Assembly (NCBI GenBank): GCA_947164985.1
Contig: CAMUYI010000006.1
Location: forward strand, 1-64,000
Length of the DNA stretch: 64,000 nucleotides
Direction: 5' to 3'
Origin: an uncultured Bacteroidales bacterium
Lineage (GTDB): Bacteria > Bacteroidota > Bacteroidia > Bacteroidales > Paludibacteraceae
The position numbers were made by a program, and so were the translations under genes. Positions 18,885 through 28,517 of this stretch are shown here, one piece after another; position 1 is the first letter of the stretch, and each line of letters opens with the position of its first letter. The notes under the pieces are model-generated. The model was given only the letters and a program-made list of their open reading frames with translations, made no database searches and had not been told where the DNA came from.

Positions 18885-19160
18885 TTATTCATCGTCCTCC
18901 ATAGCAAGTAAGTTATCCCGTGCGTTCTGAAGGGCAAGGGGTGAACCAACTTTGGCAAGAGTCATCTCTTGCTGATGAAGTTGTACCTTACTCAACGCCT
19001 TGCCCTTGCGGTAACGCTGAAATGCAGGATTGGCGCTATCGTGTATGTCCTCCCGGAGCTGTTCGGGAGTGACTTCCAAGATAACCGCTATATCGGTTAT
19101 CGGCAGATAGATGGAGGCAAACTGCTCAATCATCTCTAATTGTTCATCGGTGTATATCAT
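18885..19160 (-). CDS. Small HTH protein, possible terminase small subunit
   Basis: IYLPITDIAVILEVTPEQLREDI helix-turn-helix-like segment. Confidence 0.45.
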   Translation of the reverse strand: MIYTDEQLEMIEQFASIYLPITDIAVILEVTPEQLREDIHDSANPAFQRYRKGKALSKVQLHQQEMTLAKVGSPLALQNARDNLLAMEDDE

Positions 19161-19660
19161 ACGGTTTGAGGTTTAGACCACTCCGCGGGATTTAAGCGGA
19201 GATCGGTGTAGATATCAACTGCCACTTGGAAATAGGCACAAGCGCATCCGGAAGCAAAGTATTCGGGAATTTCCGTGAACCGAATACGCGGATCAAGATA
19301 GATACAGTGCTCCGCGAGCTTCGTTTTCTCCAGGATGAGAACGGACATATATTGCCGGAATAACTCCCGCATCGTATCGAGACACGTGAGCCGAGCGTCC
19401 TGATCGTCGATGGCATGGCGCATAGCCATAAACACGGTCTTGATACGGCGGGTGTGAGGCGAGTTGTTAATGTCCGTATAGCCATCGCTATTGTCCGACA
19501 CACAAACGAAAGCAGTACTGCTCTGCATCTGTGCCAGCGCATCCTCGAAGCCTTGCAGTCCTGACACTTTGCAGAAAGTGAAGGACTGCTCCTGCGCCAA
19601 CAGATTTTCGGCAGTGAGGCGGGCAAAGAAAGCGGTGGCATTCCAATTGGCATTCTTCAT
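19157..19660 (-). CDS. Phage hypothetical protein
   Basis: ORF in head operon with 4-bp overlaps. Confidence 0.5.
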   Translation of the reverse strand: MKNANWNATAFFARLTAENLLAQEQSFTFCKVSGLQGFEDALAQMQSSTAFVCVSDNSDGYTDINNSPHTRRIKTVFMAMRHAIDDQDARLTCLDTMRELFRQYMSVLILEKTKLAEHCIYLDPRIRFTEIPEYFASGCACAYFQVAVDIYTDLRLNPAEWSKPQTV

Positions 19661-20385
19661 ACGGCAGTGGATTTGGTTTCACGTTTCAGTTCTTCATACT
19701 CTTTCGCTTGGGCATCCAGCTCCGTGAGCGCACGATGCACGTCCATCTGCAGTACCTCGCGCTCCTTGGTGATGTCACCTTTCGTGAGCGCACGAATCTG
19801 CGTATCCATGATGTTCTGCAGATGAGCCTGCATATCCTTCGGCTGCGAGGGGTTCGATGCAGCCACAAACAGATGATTCCATCGCCGGGAGAAATACTGC
19901 TTGACAGTACTGAGCCAATAGAAGATGGACATCTGCTCTTCCGGAAGGAGTTCGAGCGACTTGCCGTATAAGATGGGGGTCGCTTCGTCCAGAAGCTTAC
20001 CATCCATCGTAGTGAGATAACCTTGGAAAAGGTTCTCCAGCACCAAGTACGACTCGAAGGAAATGCCCTGCAGGTCTGCCGCGACCGCTTGACAGCCTTG
20101 TATCTCCTGCAAGCGGAGCGGTACGATAGGAAGGCGATTAAGCCAGTCGATGCGCGAGAGCACTTCCGTTAACTGCTCGGCATTGATATGGTGGATATTG
20201 TACGCATGACGCACACGGTATCCATCCCCTTCCGGACAGATTATTTCGAGTCCGGCCCAACGGCATAGACAGTAGGTCTGAACTGCTGTTTGGCTGAAGC
20301 CCTGTGCGATAAGATAATAGACGTAACGCAGTTGCTTCTGCGTCAACTCCTGCCAACAGGTAGGAACGATGAGGTTTAGGGTCAT
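19657..20385 (-). CDS. Phage hypothetical protein
   Basis: 242-aa ORF in head operon. Confidence 0.5.
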   Translation of the reverse strand: MTLNLIVPTCWQELTQKQLRYVYYLIAQGFSQTAVQTYCLCRWAGLEIICPEGDGYRVRHAYNIHHINAEQLTEVLSRIDWLNRLPIVPLRLQEIQGCQAVAADLQGISFESYLVLENLFQGYLTTMDGKLLDEATPILYGKSLELLPEEQMSIFYWLSTVKQYFSRRWNHLFVAASNPSQPKDMQAHLQNIMDTQIRALTKGDITKEREVLQMDVHRALTELDAQAKEYEELKRETKSTAV

Positions 20386-20396
20386 AGCTATGCGGA

Positions 20397-21218
20397 TTAG
20401 AACCAGTATCCGCTGGACTGTTTTTTATTGTGAAACGATTGATCGATATAGAGCGCAGCCGTGGAGGATGCCGCCCATTCCGGGAAATCTTCGGGATTGG
20501 AGCGTATGAGCGTGACCATCGAGTGCAACTCCAAGATGGGTAGCTTCTCGCCTCGCAGCAGCGCCAGCTCAACGGCACGAAGGCGGTTGATCAAATCCGC
20601 TTCGAGGATGGAATAACTGCCGCTCAACTGTGCCCGGCGCAAGCGTTGGTATAGCGCTACCGATATGAACTTATCAGCCAACTCCTGTTCCATCTGAACG
20701 AGGCGTGGCTGATAATCTTGGTGCCTCGACCAGAAATGATCGCGGTGACCAAGCAGGGGCGCTATATCCATGAACGGAAACAGCGTAGCGCCAAAGTACG
20801 ATGCCTGCGGCCAATCAGGGATATGCGTGAGCATAGGAAGGAGTTGCTGGAGAGCGCGGTCACGCGTCAGCTCCAAAGTAGCCATCAGCCTGTCGATGCG
20901 CTCTTTGGAGGCAGGAACGACGTTCTGATTGCTGACAATACCGAAGCCGTTAGGCGTGAGCACCAGGTCCAATTGAGGAATGGCACGAAGAAGCGCATCG
21001 GCAACGACGATGCGTCGCGTGAGTGCCAAGCCCAATTCTTTCTCCTCCTCTCCTAAAGTCTCCAATAACTGCGGGACTACAAAATGGGTGGTAAGCCATG
21101 CTTCCGAGGCATGGAGATCAGCCGATAATTTGTCGAAGAATGACAACTCGCCCGCTACCGTCTTGAGGGCATTGGGAAGGTATGGCCGGAGTTGTTCATC
21201 TGAGGTAATAAGATACAT
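20397..21218 (-). CDS. Phage head-tail region protein (DUF6712-like)
   Basis: Resembles a protein commonly found in Bacteroides prophage head operons, by recall. Confidence 0.45.
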   Translation of the reverse strand: MYLITSDEQLRPYLPNALKTVAGELSFFDKLSADLHASEAWLTTHFVVPQLLETLGEEEKELGLALTRRIVVADALLRAIPQLDLVLTPNGFGIVSNQNVVPASKERIDRLMATLELTRDRALQQLLPMLTHIPDWPQASYFGATLFPFMDIAPLLGHRDHFWSRHQDYQPRLVQMEQELADKFISVALYQRLRRAQLSGSYSILEADLINRLRAVELALLRGEKLPILELHSMVTLIRSNPEDFPEWAASSTAALYIDQSFHNKKQSSGYWF

Positions 21219-21220
21219 AG

Positions 21221-22525
21221 TTAATCTGCGGGTTTATGGGTGGTTACTGTTTTGGCATCCCGATGCTCATCCAACGTCGTTAGTTGGATGAAAGGACAAT
21301 CAATCTTCACTCCCTTCCATCCGTTGAAGCGGATGATAATGCGGTGCGGTAGGAAGAGGATATCATGATACGGCTTTTGAAGAGCCTGCGCAATGGTGTA
21401 CAGCTCCCGTTTGTCCGAACCGGAGTTGTTCGATTGCGCTTTTCCGGGAACGGAGCCCACGAGGTTGGAGTGTACTCGGAGCGTGAAGCAGATGATATTG
21501 ATCGCTTCCTGAATGTCCGTTTCCCAGTCGCCTCCCTCCTTGCCGGTATCAATGGGAGAGATACGAACCTCTTTCTGCTCCTTGCCGTCCGGCGTTTGGT
21601 AGAACTCCGAGAACAATACCTTGCCGGAGTTCTCTGCCCGAGTCAAGAAATCAATCATCTCCTGCTTGGCCTGCGTAACGGCTTTGCGTTTGTCCTCCAA
21701 GGAAGTGATGCCTTTGGAGAGGAATAATTTCTCCCAATACTTATTGGATATCTCTATCTGATACTTGATGGGTGCCGAGTTCTGGAGCTTGGCTTTCTTG
21801 GCAGTGGTAATGAGCTGCTTGATATCATACCAACGCGACTTGAAGATGGCGGCATAATACGGGATGGGATAATAGGTATTGCGAGCGGTAGGAATACGGC
21901 TCACGATGGCAAACTTGCGGTGGGTGTCGCCATTGGAGATACGCGCTTGGAGGTCGCGCCACGGATTGACTTGCGAGAGCAAAGGAATATGCTCTATCTG
22001 GCCTTGATCCACGGCTTCCCAGTTGGCAAACAGTATCTCTTTGGAAACACCATGACCATCTGCCGGAGTGAAGCGACAGTTTGCCGCCTCTTTGCGGTAG
22101 ATGTTGGTGATATGCTTTCCGTCTTTGGAAAGTATCAAAAGTGATACGCAGAAGCCGAAGTGCTTGAAGTCGAGACAAGCACCAAGGAAATAGTCAGGAA
22201 GGCTATTCTCGAAAAGGAAATCTTCGACCTCGTTCCGGATCCGCTCGTCGGCTTCGGAACTGTTATAGGTCAGTCCACCACCATAGCAGACTTCGGCATT
22301 GAAGGTCTGACAGGTGGTAAGCGTCTCGTCCTGTTCTATCTTGTCAAGGATAGTGTAAGGCATTTTATTGTCCATACCCCAAGGCACAATGCTGGTCTTG
22401 TCGTCGATGACAAGATTAGGAGTGTCGATAGACTCCTTAAAAAGCGTTGTGGTATCCGGAACAAAAGCCACCTTGGCATTGATACCCGGCAATGTTTCAA
22501 CTGATGGTAAGAAATACGGTTCCAT
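21221..22525 (-). CDS. Phage portal protein (putative)
   Basis: MEPYFLPSVETLPGINAKVAFVPD; position between terminase and capsid; late promoter just upstream. Confidence 0.65.
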   Translation of the reverse strand: MEPYFLPSVETLPGINAKVAFVPDTTTLFKESIDTPNLVIDDKTSIVPWGMDNKMPYTILDKIEQDETLTTCQTFNAEVCYGGGLTYNSSEADERIRNEVEDFLFENSLPDYFLGACLDFKHFGFCVSLLILSKDGKHITNIYRKEAANCRFTPADGHGVSKEILFANWEAVDQGQIEHIPLLSQVNPWRDLQARISNGDTHRKFAIVSRIPTARNTYYPIPYYAAIFKSRWYDIKQLITTAKKAKLQNSAPIKYQIEISNKYWEKLFLSKGITSLEDKRKAVTQAKQEMIDFLTRAENSGKVLFSEFYQTPDGKEQKEVRISPIDTGKEGGDWETDIQEAINIICFTLRVHSNLVGSVPGKAQSNNSGSDKRELYTIAQALQKPYHDILFLPHRIIIRFNGWKGVKIDCPFIQLTTLDEHRDAKTVTTHKPAD

Positions 22526-22541
22526 TACTCTAATTTTTGTA

Positions 22542-22576
22542 CAAAGATACACTATTTGCTTTACGTACGAAAAGAC
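22542..22576 (-). promoter_or_regulatory. Late-class promoter GTCTTTTC-N19-TATCTTTG
   Basis: GAAAAGAC 22569-22576; CAAAGATA 22542-22549. Confidence 0.75.
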
Positions 22577-22821
22577 TACATAATGACCACCATGCCATTC
22601 AAACGGAAGATGCACACATCGCGTACAAGGCGTATTTCTCCCGAGCGCAAGAACTTGATATGTCTTGTGCCCTTGTAGAAATCGTAGGAGATAGAGATAA
22701 CATTCTCGTACTCGACGATCGAGCCGTCTTTCTTCCAGACGGAGAGGTTTACCGGATCAGGACCGGCAAGCAAGTGCTTTGCGGTTGTGATATGGATGTA
22801 AGGAAGTGTAGCGTGTTTCAT
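22576..22821 (-). CDS. Small phage protein
   Basis: 81-aa ORF, 4-bp overlap with the upstream gene. Confidence 0.5.
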   Translation of the reverse strand: MKHATLPYIHITTAKHLLAGPDPVNLSVWKKDGSIVEYENVISISYDFYKGTRHIKFLRSGEIRLVRDVCIFRLNGMVVIM

Positions 22822-23336
22822 TCGGCAATTTTCTGTTTGAATAGTTCGGAGAGTGGAACGGAATGGTTGGTGATGATATCCTGGAGGGAGCGGTGGAAAG
22901 TGTCAAAGACATGCGAGTCGGTTGAGACAACAGCCGACTCCATACGATTACCTCGTGTGAGGTTCTGCGAGGTAATGATTGACACCTTCTCACCCGCTTC
23001 CGATTGAATAAGGATGACCTTTGAATGGTTATCCGCCAAGTAAGTATGCTCAATGACCTTGGTAAGGAACGGCCACAGCTTGAGTGTTTTCTGCGTAGCC
23101 TTGAAATCGAGAATTAAGTGGATGGTATTTACCCGTCCACTTTTCTCAATGAAATACAGGCGGCGCAGGAACTCCTCGGAGATGGAGAAGGAAGTCTGCC
23201 AAACGGTAGACTTCCCGACCTGTGCGAGGACCCACTCAAGCACGTCAGCCACCTGCAGCACATTCGTAAGATAGCACTGTGTAGGATGGCTGGCCAATGG
23301 CTTGAGCATATCATCTATACCAACTCCACGTTTCAC
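22818..23336 (-). CDS. Phospholipase-D-like (HKD) protein
   Basis: HSKVILIQSEAGEKVSIITSQNLTRGNRMES is an HxK-type PLD motif. Confidence 0.6.
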   Translation of the reverse strand: MKRGVGIDDMLKPLASHPTQCYLTNVLQVADVLEWVLAQVGKSTVWQTSFSISEEFLRRLYFIEKSGRVNTIHLILDFKATQKTLKLWPFLTKVIEHTYLADNHSKVILIQSEAGEKVSIITSQNLTRGNRMESAVVSTDSHVFDTFHRSLQDIITNHSVPLSELFKQKIAE

Positions 23337-24061
23337 TTCTTAGCGGTTTTCTTGGTGGTCTTGGTAGTCTTTTTGGCAGGGGCTTTCTTGGGCTTTTCCT
23401 CCTTCGGTTTGTCCTCTTTCTCCTCCTCCTTAACTTCCTCTTTGGGAGCTTCCTCCTCAGGCTCTGTAGGAGCAGCAGGAGCGACCGGAGTACCGGCTAC
23501 GTAATGATCGTAGGTATTCCAGTTCTCGTGGTACTGCTTGTCCAACTTGATGATTTCCACCAGGAACGGATAGCGTTCCGAATCCGGGCATGTGGAATGC
23601 TCGGTTGAAAGCAGCTCCAACTTCGTGTGGAGATTGCGCATCTTCTGAAGGATGGAAAGGTTCACTTTATAGAGAGCCTGTATCTCTTCAGGAAGGGAAT
23701 CGTGGTCGGGGCGTTTCCCTTTGCGAATCTCCTCAACTTGCGAAGATGCCGTACCTTCGCCAGCGGGCTTCTCCTCTTTAGCAGGAATAGCTTTGAGATT
23801 GTCTTTGATGACTATCTCATCGACTTGCTTCTGCATTTCGGCAACTTCGTGCTTGGAGAGATCGCGCACACGGAAGTTGTAGTACTTCTGAAGTTGGTAA
23901 GCAATCATCTTTGCCGAACGTTTGAGGTTGCGCTCAAAGTTCTGGTACATGATGCGGTTGTTGGACAAACGGAGGACGAGGAGAGCGCCTTCTTTAAGGT
24001 CGCGTTCCGACTCCGGAGTATTAAGCCATTGTCCGATTTGTTTAGTTAATTCGTGATCCAT
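23333..24061 (-). CDS. Phage protein with Lys/Glu-rich C-terminal tail
   Basis: Low-complexity EEAPKEEVKEEEKEDKPKEEKPKKAPAKKTTKTTKKTAKK terminus. Confidence 0.5.
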   Translation of the reverse strand: MDHELTKQIGQWLNTPESERDLKEGALLVLRLSNNRIMYQNFERNLKRSAKMIAYQLQKYYNFRVRDLSKHEVAEMQKQVDEIVIKDNLKAIPAKEEKPAGEGTASSQVEEIRKGKRPDHDSLPEEIQALYKVNLSILQKMRNLHTKLELLSTEHSTCPDSERYPFLVEIIKLDKQYHENWNTYDHYVAGTPVAPAAPTEPEEEAPKEEVKEEEKEDKPKEEKPKKAPAKKTTKTTKKTAKK

Positions 24062-24072
24062 AATTTTAGGGT

Positions 24073-24690
24073 TTACATGTTGTTATTGATGCCGACGATG
24101 AAAAAGAGGTTCTTTCCCAGCGGGTCGAGAAGCTTTTTCATGGCAGCGATAGTTGATCCGGTTGTAACGAAATCATCGAAGATAATGAGGTTGGGTTCTT
24201 CCGGGAGCACTCCCAAATCGAACTCAACTCCGACACGCTGACGCGAATGGGCAATTGCCACATCTTCGTAGTAAGGAATTGACAGTCGGCTGCCAATTTC
24301 AGCTGCTATACGGCAGGCAAAGTTTTGGGTGAGGTGCCTACGTTTCGGTGTGGCACAGATAGCCCAATGCCCGGATGAAAGGTAATTGCCCAATACGCGG
24401 CAGATAACAGGCGTAAGATGATCAGCAAAGTAGCCGACCATAGCGTCGTCTGCTTTGATGTCAGTAAGCTTGCGCCCTTTGACGGATTTCTTCCAGATAG
24501 ATACAACCGGTATAGAAGCATGCGGATTCATGGTCAGCCGTTCGACCGACAGATCGCAGCGGGCTTCCATCACATCCGGTTTGTGCCATCCCTTGCGGGA
24601 TTCTTCCGCAAAGATATCTCTAGGCACGGCGGCAGAGGGACCGGGATTACCAGCCCCTCCGTCTAACTCATTGAGGGAAAAGAGAGCCAT
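24073..24690 (-). CDS. Phosphoribosyltransferase-like protein
   Basis: PRPP-binding motif LIIFDDFVTTGSTIAAM. Confidence 0.7.
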   Translation of the reverse strand: MALFSLNELDGGAGNPGPSAAVPRDIFAEESRKGWHKPDVMEARCDLSVERLTMNPHASIPVVSIWKKSVKGRKLTDIKADDAMVGYFADHLTPVICRVLGNYLSSGHWAICATPKRRHLTQNFACRIAAEIGSRLSIPYYEDVAIAHSRQRVGVEFDLGVLPEEPNLIIFDDFVTTGSTIAAMKKLLDPLGKNLFFIVGINNNM

Positions 24691-24692
24691 GA

Positions 24693-25178
24693 TTATACTG
24701 CGTAAGTCAATCGTGTTATAGTGCCGCCTCCACCATTATCTATCCAGATGAAATAACTCTGACCCGCATGTAAGTTCGCAGAAGCGGAAACTTCCTCGAC
24801 TGCTGCATCGGCTCTGGTGAGTTCTTCCAACTCACTGTCGGCTATATGCAGCCTGCGGTAGTTTGAGTTATTGGAGTGGAAAGTAACCGTAAGGAGAGCG
24901 TCTGTAACAGGCGTAAAGATGATACATCTGCGTACTCCAGGAGTTCCAGCTCCGTTAAAGCGCGCGCCATCGGTGGATATGTAATCCTTTCCATCCGTGC
25001 TTTGCGCACCCATGATGGATAGACCATTATAGTCGATGACGGGCACCTCGTCCGGTGCTTGAAGTGAGACTTGCTCCGTGAAAGGAGCGAAGTCCCAATC
25101 AAGACCTGTGACGTCAGTCAGACTCGTCGCCACCAGCAGCGTCAATCGTGCCGTCCTCGGTTTCGATTGTTCCTTCAT
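24693..25178 (-). CDS. Phage structural protein, unknown
   Basis: Start set to MKEQSKPRTARL; overlaps the upstream ORF by about 65 bp. Confidence 0.4.
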   Translation of the reverse strand: MKEQSKPRTARLTLLVATSLTDVTGLDWDFAPFTEQVSLQAPDEVPVIDYNGLSIMGAQSTDGKDYISTDGARFNGAGTPGVRRCIIFTPVTDALLTVTFHSNNSNYRRLHIADSELEELTRADAAVEEVSASANLHAGQSYFIWIDNGGGGTITRLTYAV

Positions 25179-25695
25179 AGAAGGGTGCCGGCACGACGTC
25201 GGTAGCTTCGGCATTGATGGTGGTGGCAGTTGTACCGGTCGCACCTTGACCCAGATCCTGGGCTACGGTGGTTTTGGTGTTCCACTTATCCGAGCCGATG
25301 ACTCGATACTTGTTCTTCATATCTTCCACGAGGAAGACATTGTCGTTGTTGTTGAGGTAAGCAGAAGCTGCTGAAGCCTCCTCACCAACGGCTGGATGAA
25401 CGGCAGTAAGTTTGTTGAGCTGCGTTTGCGAGGGTACTTCACCTTGTGCTTCGGAAGTTACCTGCGACTTATCCGGGAGGATGTCGATGAACTTCCATTT
25501 GGCATCGGCTACAAGCACAAATGAACCCAAGTACTTGGCAGCGGTAGGACGACCTTGTTCGTCCACCGGCAACTTAGGCCACTTGGCAATCTGCGACTTG
25601 GCGATGTAATACAAACGGCGCTTGATACCGGGCAGTTCCGGTGTTCCCTGACACCATGCCAGAGAGCGTTGTAATGCTGAACAGTTGTTAGGCAT
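25114..25695 (-). CDS. Phage structural protein, unknown
   Basis: 193-aa ORF downstream of the capsid gene. Confidence 0.5.
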   Translation of the reverse strand: MPNNCSALQRSLAWCQGTPELPGIKRRLYYIAKSQIAKWPKLPVDEQGRPTAAKYLGSFVLVADAKWKFIDILPDKSQVTSEAQGEVPSQTQLNKLTAVHPAVGEEASAASAYLNNNDNVFLVEDMKNKYRVIGSDKWNTKTTVAQDLGQGATGTTATTINAEATDVVPAPFYEGTIETEDGTIDAAGGDESD

Positions 25696-25784
25696 ATTGC
25701 GTTGTTTTAAGGTTGAACAAAAGTAGCTCTGCTGGGATGGCTACGGCTATCAACTCGTAACCATCCCGTAGGCAGAGCAGTTGA

Positions 25785-26783
25785 TTAGCCTTGCGCTTCC
25801 TCCTGTGCAGCCGGATCATCATCCGACAGCTCGATAGCTTTGAAGCGGCGCTTGTCGATGGACTCGAACTGAACACCGAAGAACATCGTAGCGATGTAGG
25901 AGAGAATGAACGGCTCAAACTCTTTGACCATAACGGACTCGGAGTCGGACATCTGGTCGTAGCCAACAAGCATGTTGACCTTGGGGCAGATGTGGATGAA
26001 CTTGGAGCCCATCTTGTTGAAGAGCGGCACGATGTGCAGTTTGCCGTTGGAACCTTCGATGGTGTCCTGATTGTACTGACCATTGTACACAAGGCCACCG
26101 TGGGTGATTTGGAATGCCTCGTTGTACTTGTCGGCAAAGTCCTGCGAGCAGAACATATAGCAATCCTGCGCACGCAGACGCGGGTCGAGCGAGAAAAGGA
26201 TCGCCTTGGCAACATCTACAGCGTTCTCGGCGGTGATAGCCTCCGTGAGCTTCATGTAGTTGTTTTTGGCAGCTGCAAGGTTGCCCGCCTCTATCTCTTT
26301 CTCGGTGATGGTATCGAAGCCATCAAAGAGGTCCATAGAGGTGTCACCATTGGCATTGCGGCGACCTTTCCAGATTGCGTTGTTCAGGTTCTCGGAGGTG
26401 GACTTGGCAATGAGTCCCAACACTTCCAGTGCGGTAGGCGCTTTCATCTGCGCGTCGCCCTTGGTTTGAGCGGCAATAGCACCCATCAGCGTGCTAATAG
26501 CAGAGTTCGGCTCGAACTTAGCGTGCACCGAACCAAAGAAGGTTTCCAGCGTACGGAAGTTCATCTTGAGATTGAAGTCCGTGGAACGCGACGGCTTGTA
26601 CGGTGCAAACTGTGCATTGCCGGACACATCAGCGACAGACTCCTTGTAACGGATGCCCGGGCGGGGAGTCATGTACTTGAGCGTTTCGTCGATACCGATA
26701 ATCGGCAGACGAAGGAGATCAGAGCGGTACTTGTGCGCCGCCTCTTGGTACTCCTCAAGGGTGAATTGAAATTTTCCAGCCAT
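25785..26783 (-). CDS. Major capsid protein
   Basis: 332 aa, directly downstream of ClpP-type protease/scaffold, capsid-like size and order. Confidence 0.7.
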   Translation of the reverse strand: MAGKFQFTLEEYQEAAHKYRSDLLRLPIIGIDETLKYMTPRPGIRYKESVADVSGNAQFAPYKPSRSTDFNLKMNFRTLETFFGSVHAKFEPNSAISTLMGAIAAQTKGDAQMKAPTALEVLGLIAKSTSENLNNAIWKGRRNANGDTSMDLFDGFDTITEKEIEAGNLAAAKNNYMKLTEAITAENAVDVAKAILFSLDPRLRAQDCYMFCSQDFADKYNEAFQITHGGLVYNGQYNQDTIEGSNGKLHIVPLFNKMGSKFIHICPKVNMLVGYDQMSDSESVMVKEFEPFILSYIATMFFGVQFESIDKRRFKAIELSDDDPAAQEEAQG

Positions 26784-26827
26784 AGTTAAGTTAGGTTAAA
26801 AAAGTTAGTTAAGGTTCAGGTTGATGG

Positions 26828-27961
26828 TTACGGAAGGCGGTTGAATAAATCTCGCGCCTCGCGGTTGGTGTCGAAGAACTGCTCGACATCCGACTTGGGC
26901 TTCTGAGGATCGGCACCGGCGCTGTTGTGAACTTGGTGGGTGATGTCACCCGGTTGGCGACCAAGTTCCTCTACACGCGCTTTGAGCGTGGCAATCTCCT
27001 GATCCTTGGCTTCCGCTGAAGCCTTGAGAGTGGAGATTTCCTGGTTCAGGGATTGGACTCCATTAGCCCGTCCGTTAGCTTCAGTGACATCCTCGTGAAG
27101 ACCTTTCATCTCCCGTTCGAGTGCCTGAAGTTGAGACTGATTGAGATTGAGGGTAACGTTACCCTCTGCATCCTTGGCGAATGCTTCATCGGTGAGGGCT
27201 AATGCCGCCACGATGAGAGGAAATAAATTCTTCATATCTTTAACTGTTTGGTTAGGGGTTGACAATGCTTTCGGCTGCGCCAGTTCAGAGGTGCGTCCGG
27301 AAAAGAACTGCATGAATGACGAGAGGAACTTCGACCACTCCGACTGCTCCGGTTGGATGGGCATGTGAGGCAAAGGAATACCTGCCGAAGCCATTGCGCA
27401 AGCAGTAGCCTCGGTAAGGACGGGAGCTTTGTCTTCCTTGCTGTCCGTGATCTCGTCCACAAAGCCCCAAGCAAGGGCTTCCTGAGCCGTGAGCCATCCA
27501 CCGACCTTCATGAGGTCAAGCAGTTCGGAGGCAGGCTTCTTGCACTTAGCCGCATAGAGCGAAGCGACGTTCGCATCCATCTTCTCCAAGTCCGTTTTCA
27601 TCTGCTCCAGATGAGCAATTTGGTCCTTGAGCTGATCGGCATTGAGTGAAGCCCATTGTATGAACTCCGCAGAGCACTTATGCACAAGGTACATAGCGGA
27701 AGCGTCCATGGTGACATGATTAGCACCCATGGAAACAATAGTGGCCGCAGAAGCGTTCATGCCAACATAGTGGACATGAACTTGGCCGTGCTCGCGGAAA
27801 GAAGCAACTATAGAAAGAGCGGTAGCGAGAGAGCCACCAAGAGAGTCGATGAGCACATCGACAGGCTTGCCTTGATTCTTGGAGAGGATATAGTCAACGT
27901 ACGATGCGTCGAAGTCATAACCTCCTACAAAGCCTTTGAGTTTTAAGTGGTAATTGGGCAT
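26828..27961 (-). CDS. ClpP-like head maturation protease with C-terminal scaffold-like region
   Basis: SLGGSLATALSIVASFREHG ... GMNASAATIVSMGA ... MYLVHKCS ClpP motifs; coiled-coil C-terminus. Confidence 0.85.
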   Translation of the reverse strand: MPNYHLKLKGFVGGYDFDASYVDYILSKNQGKPVDVLIDSLGGSLATALSIVASFREHGQVHVHYVGMNASAATIVSMGANHVTMDASAMYLVHKCSAEFIQWASLNADQLKDQIAHLEQMKTDLEKMDANVASLYAAKCKKPASELLDLMKVGGWLTAQEALAWGFVDEITDSKEDKAPVLTEATACAMASAGIPLPHMPIQPEQSEWSKFLSSFMQFFSGRTSELAQPKALSTPNQTVKDMKNLFPLIVAALALTDEAFAKDAEGNVTLNLNQSQLQALEREMKGLHEDVTEANGRANGVQSLNQEISTLKASAEAKDQEIATLKARVEELGRQPGDITHQVHNSAGADPQKPKSDVEQFFDTNREARDLFNRLP

Positions 27962-27980
27962 AAACTTTTGATTTATGCCG

Positions 27981-28015
27981 CAAAATTACTGCTTTATGTG
28001 CGTGTGCGAAAAGAC
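27981..28015 (-). promoter_or_regulatory. Late-class promoter GTCTTTTC-N19-TAATTTTG
   Basis: GAAAAGAC 28008-28015; CAAAATTA 27981-27988. Confidence 0.75.
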
Positions 28016-28042
28016 AGAGCAACGCGCCCTATACGCGTGCCA

Positions 28043-28501
28043 TCAAAGGATTGAACACGGTATAAGTGCGCGCGGAGAAGTGAGTTGTATGGTATATGTG
28101 AATGTGGAAGGATCGCTATCCGGGTTGCCGAACGACTGCACGCGCTCGATGAGAGGATGCTCCTCTTTGGTGCCAATGAGATAGCTATGGTCATTCACAT
28201 CTACGACAAGGAATGCCAGATACCGGTCATCAGGTATCTGCTGAGTGGAGCGGAAAGAAAACTTCAGCGACTGACTTGGAGATACGCCCGCGTTGGAATG
28301 CGTACATTCGCACGTGGGGTCGCCATTAAACTCAATGGGTGTCGGGGTGGCATGAATATAGATAGGTAGGCCTGCCAATGCCTGCACTCCTAATTTATCA
28401 GCGAGTGAACTTGCCGGGATGTAGGAGATAGATTTGACTCCGGGGAGAGAAAAAAGATCTTTCATATTATGTGGTGTGACGGTTTGAGACATAAAAGACA
28501 A
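28043..28501 (-). CDS. Phage structural protein, unknown
   Basis: 152-aa ORF in head operon. Confidence 0.45.
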   Translation of the reverse strand: MSFMSQTVTPHNMKDLFSLPGVKSISYIPASSLADKLGVQALAGLPIYIHATPTPIEFNGDPTCECTHSNAGVSPSQSLKFSFRSTQQIPDDRYLAFLVVDVNDHSYLIGTKEEHPLIERVQSFGNPDSDPSTFTYTIQLTSPRALIPCSIL

Positions 28502-28517
28502 AAAGCATTTGAACTCA

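Noticed and set aside
25791-26789. 332-aa plus-strand ORF opposite the capsid gene
   Set aside because: Exact antisense shadow of the capsid ORF with no recognisable domain; codon bias of the minus strand explains it.
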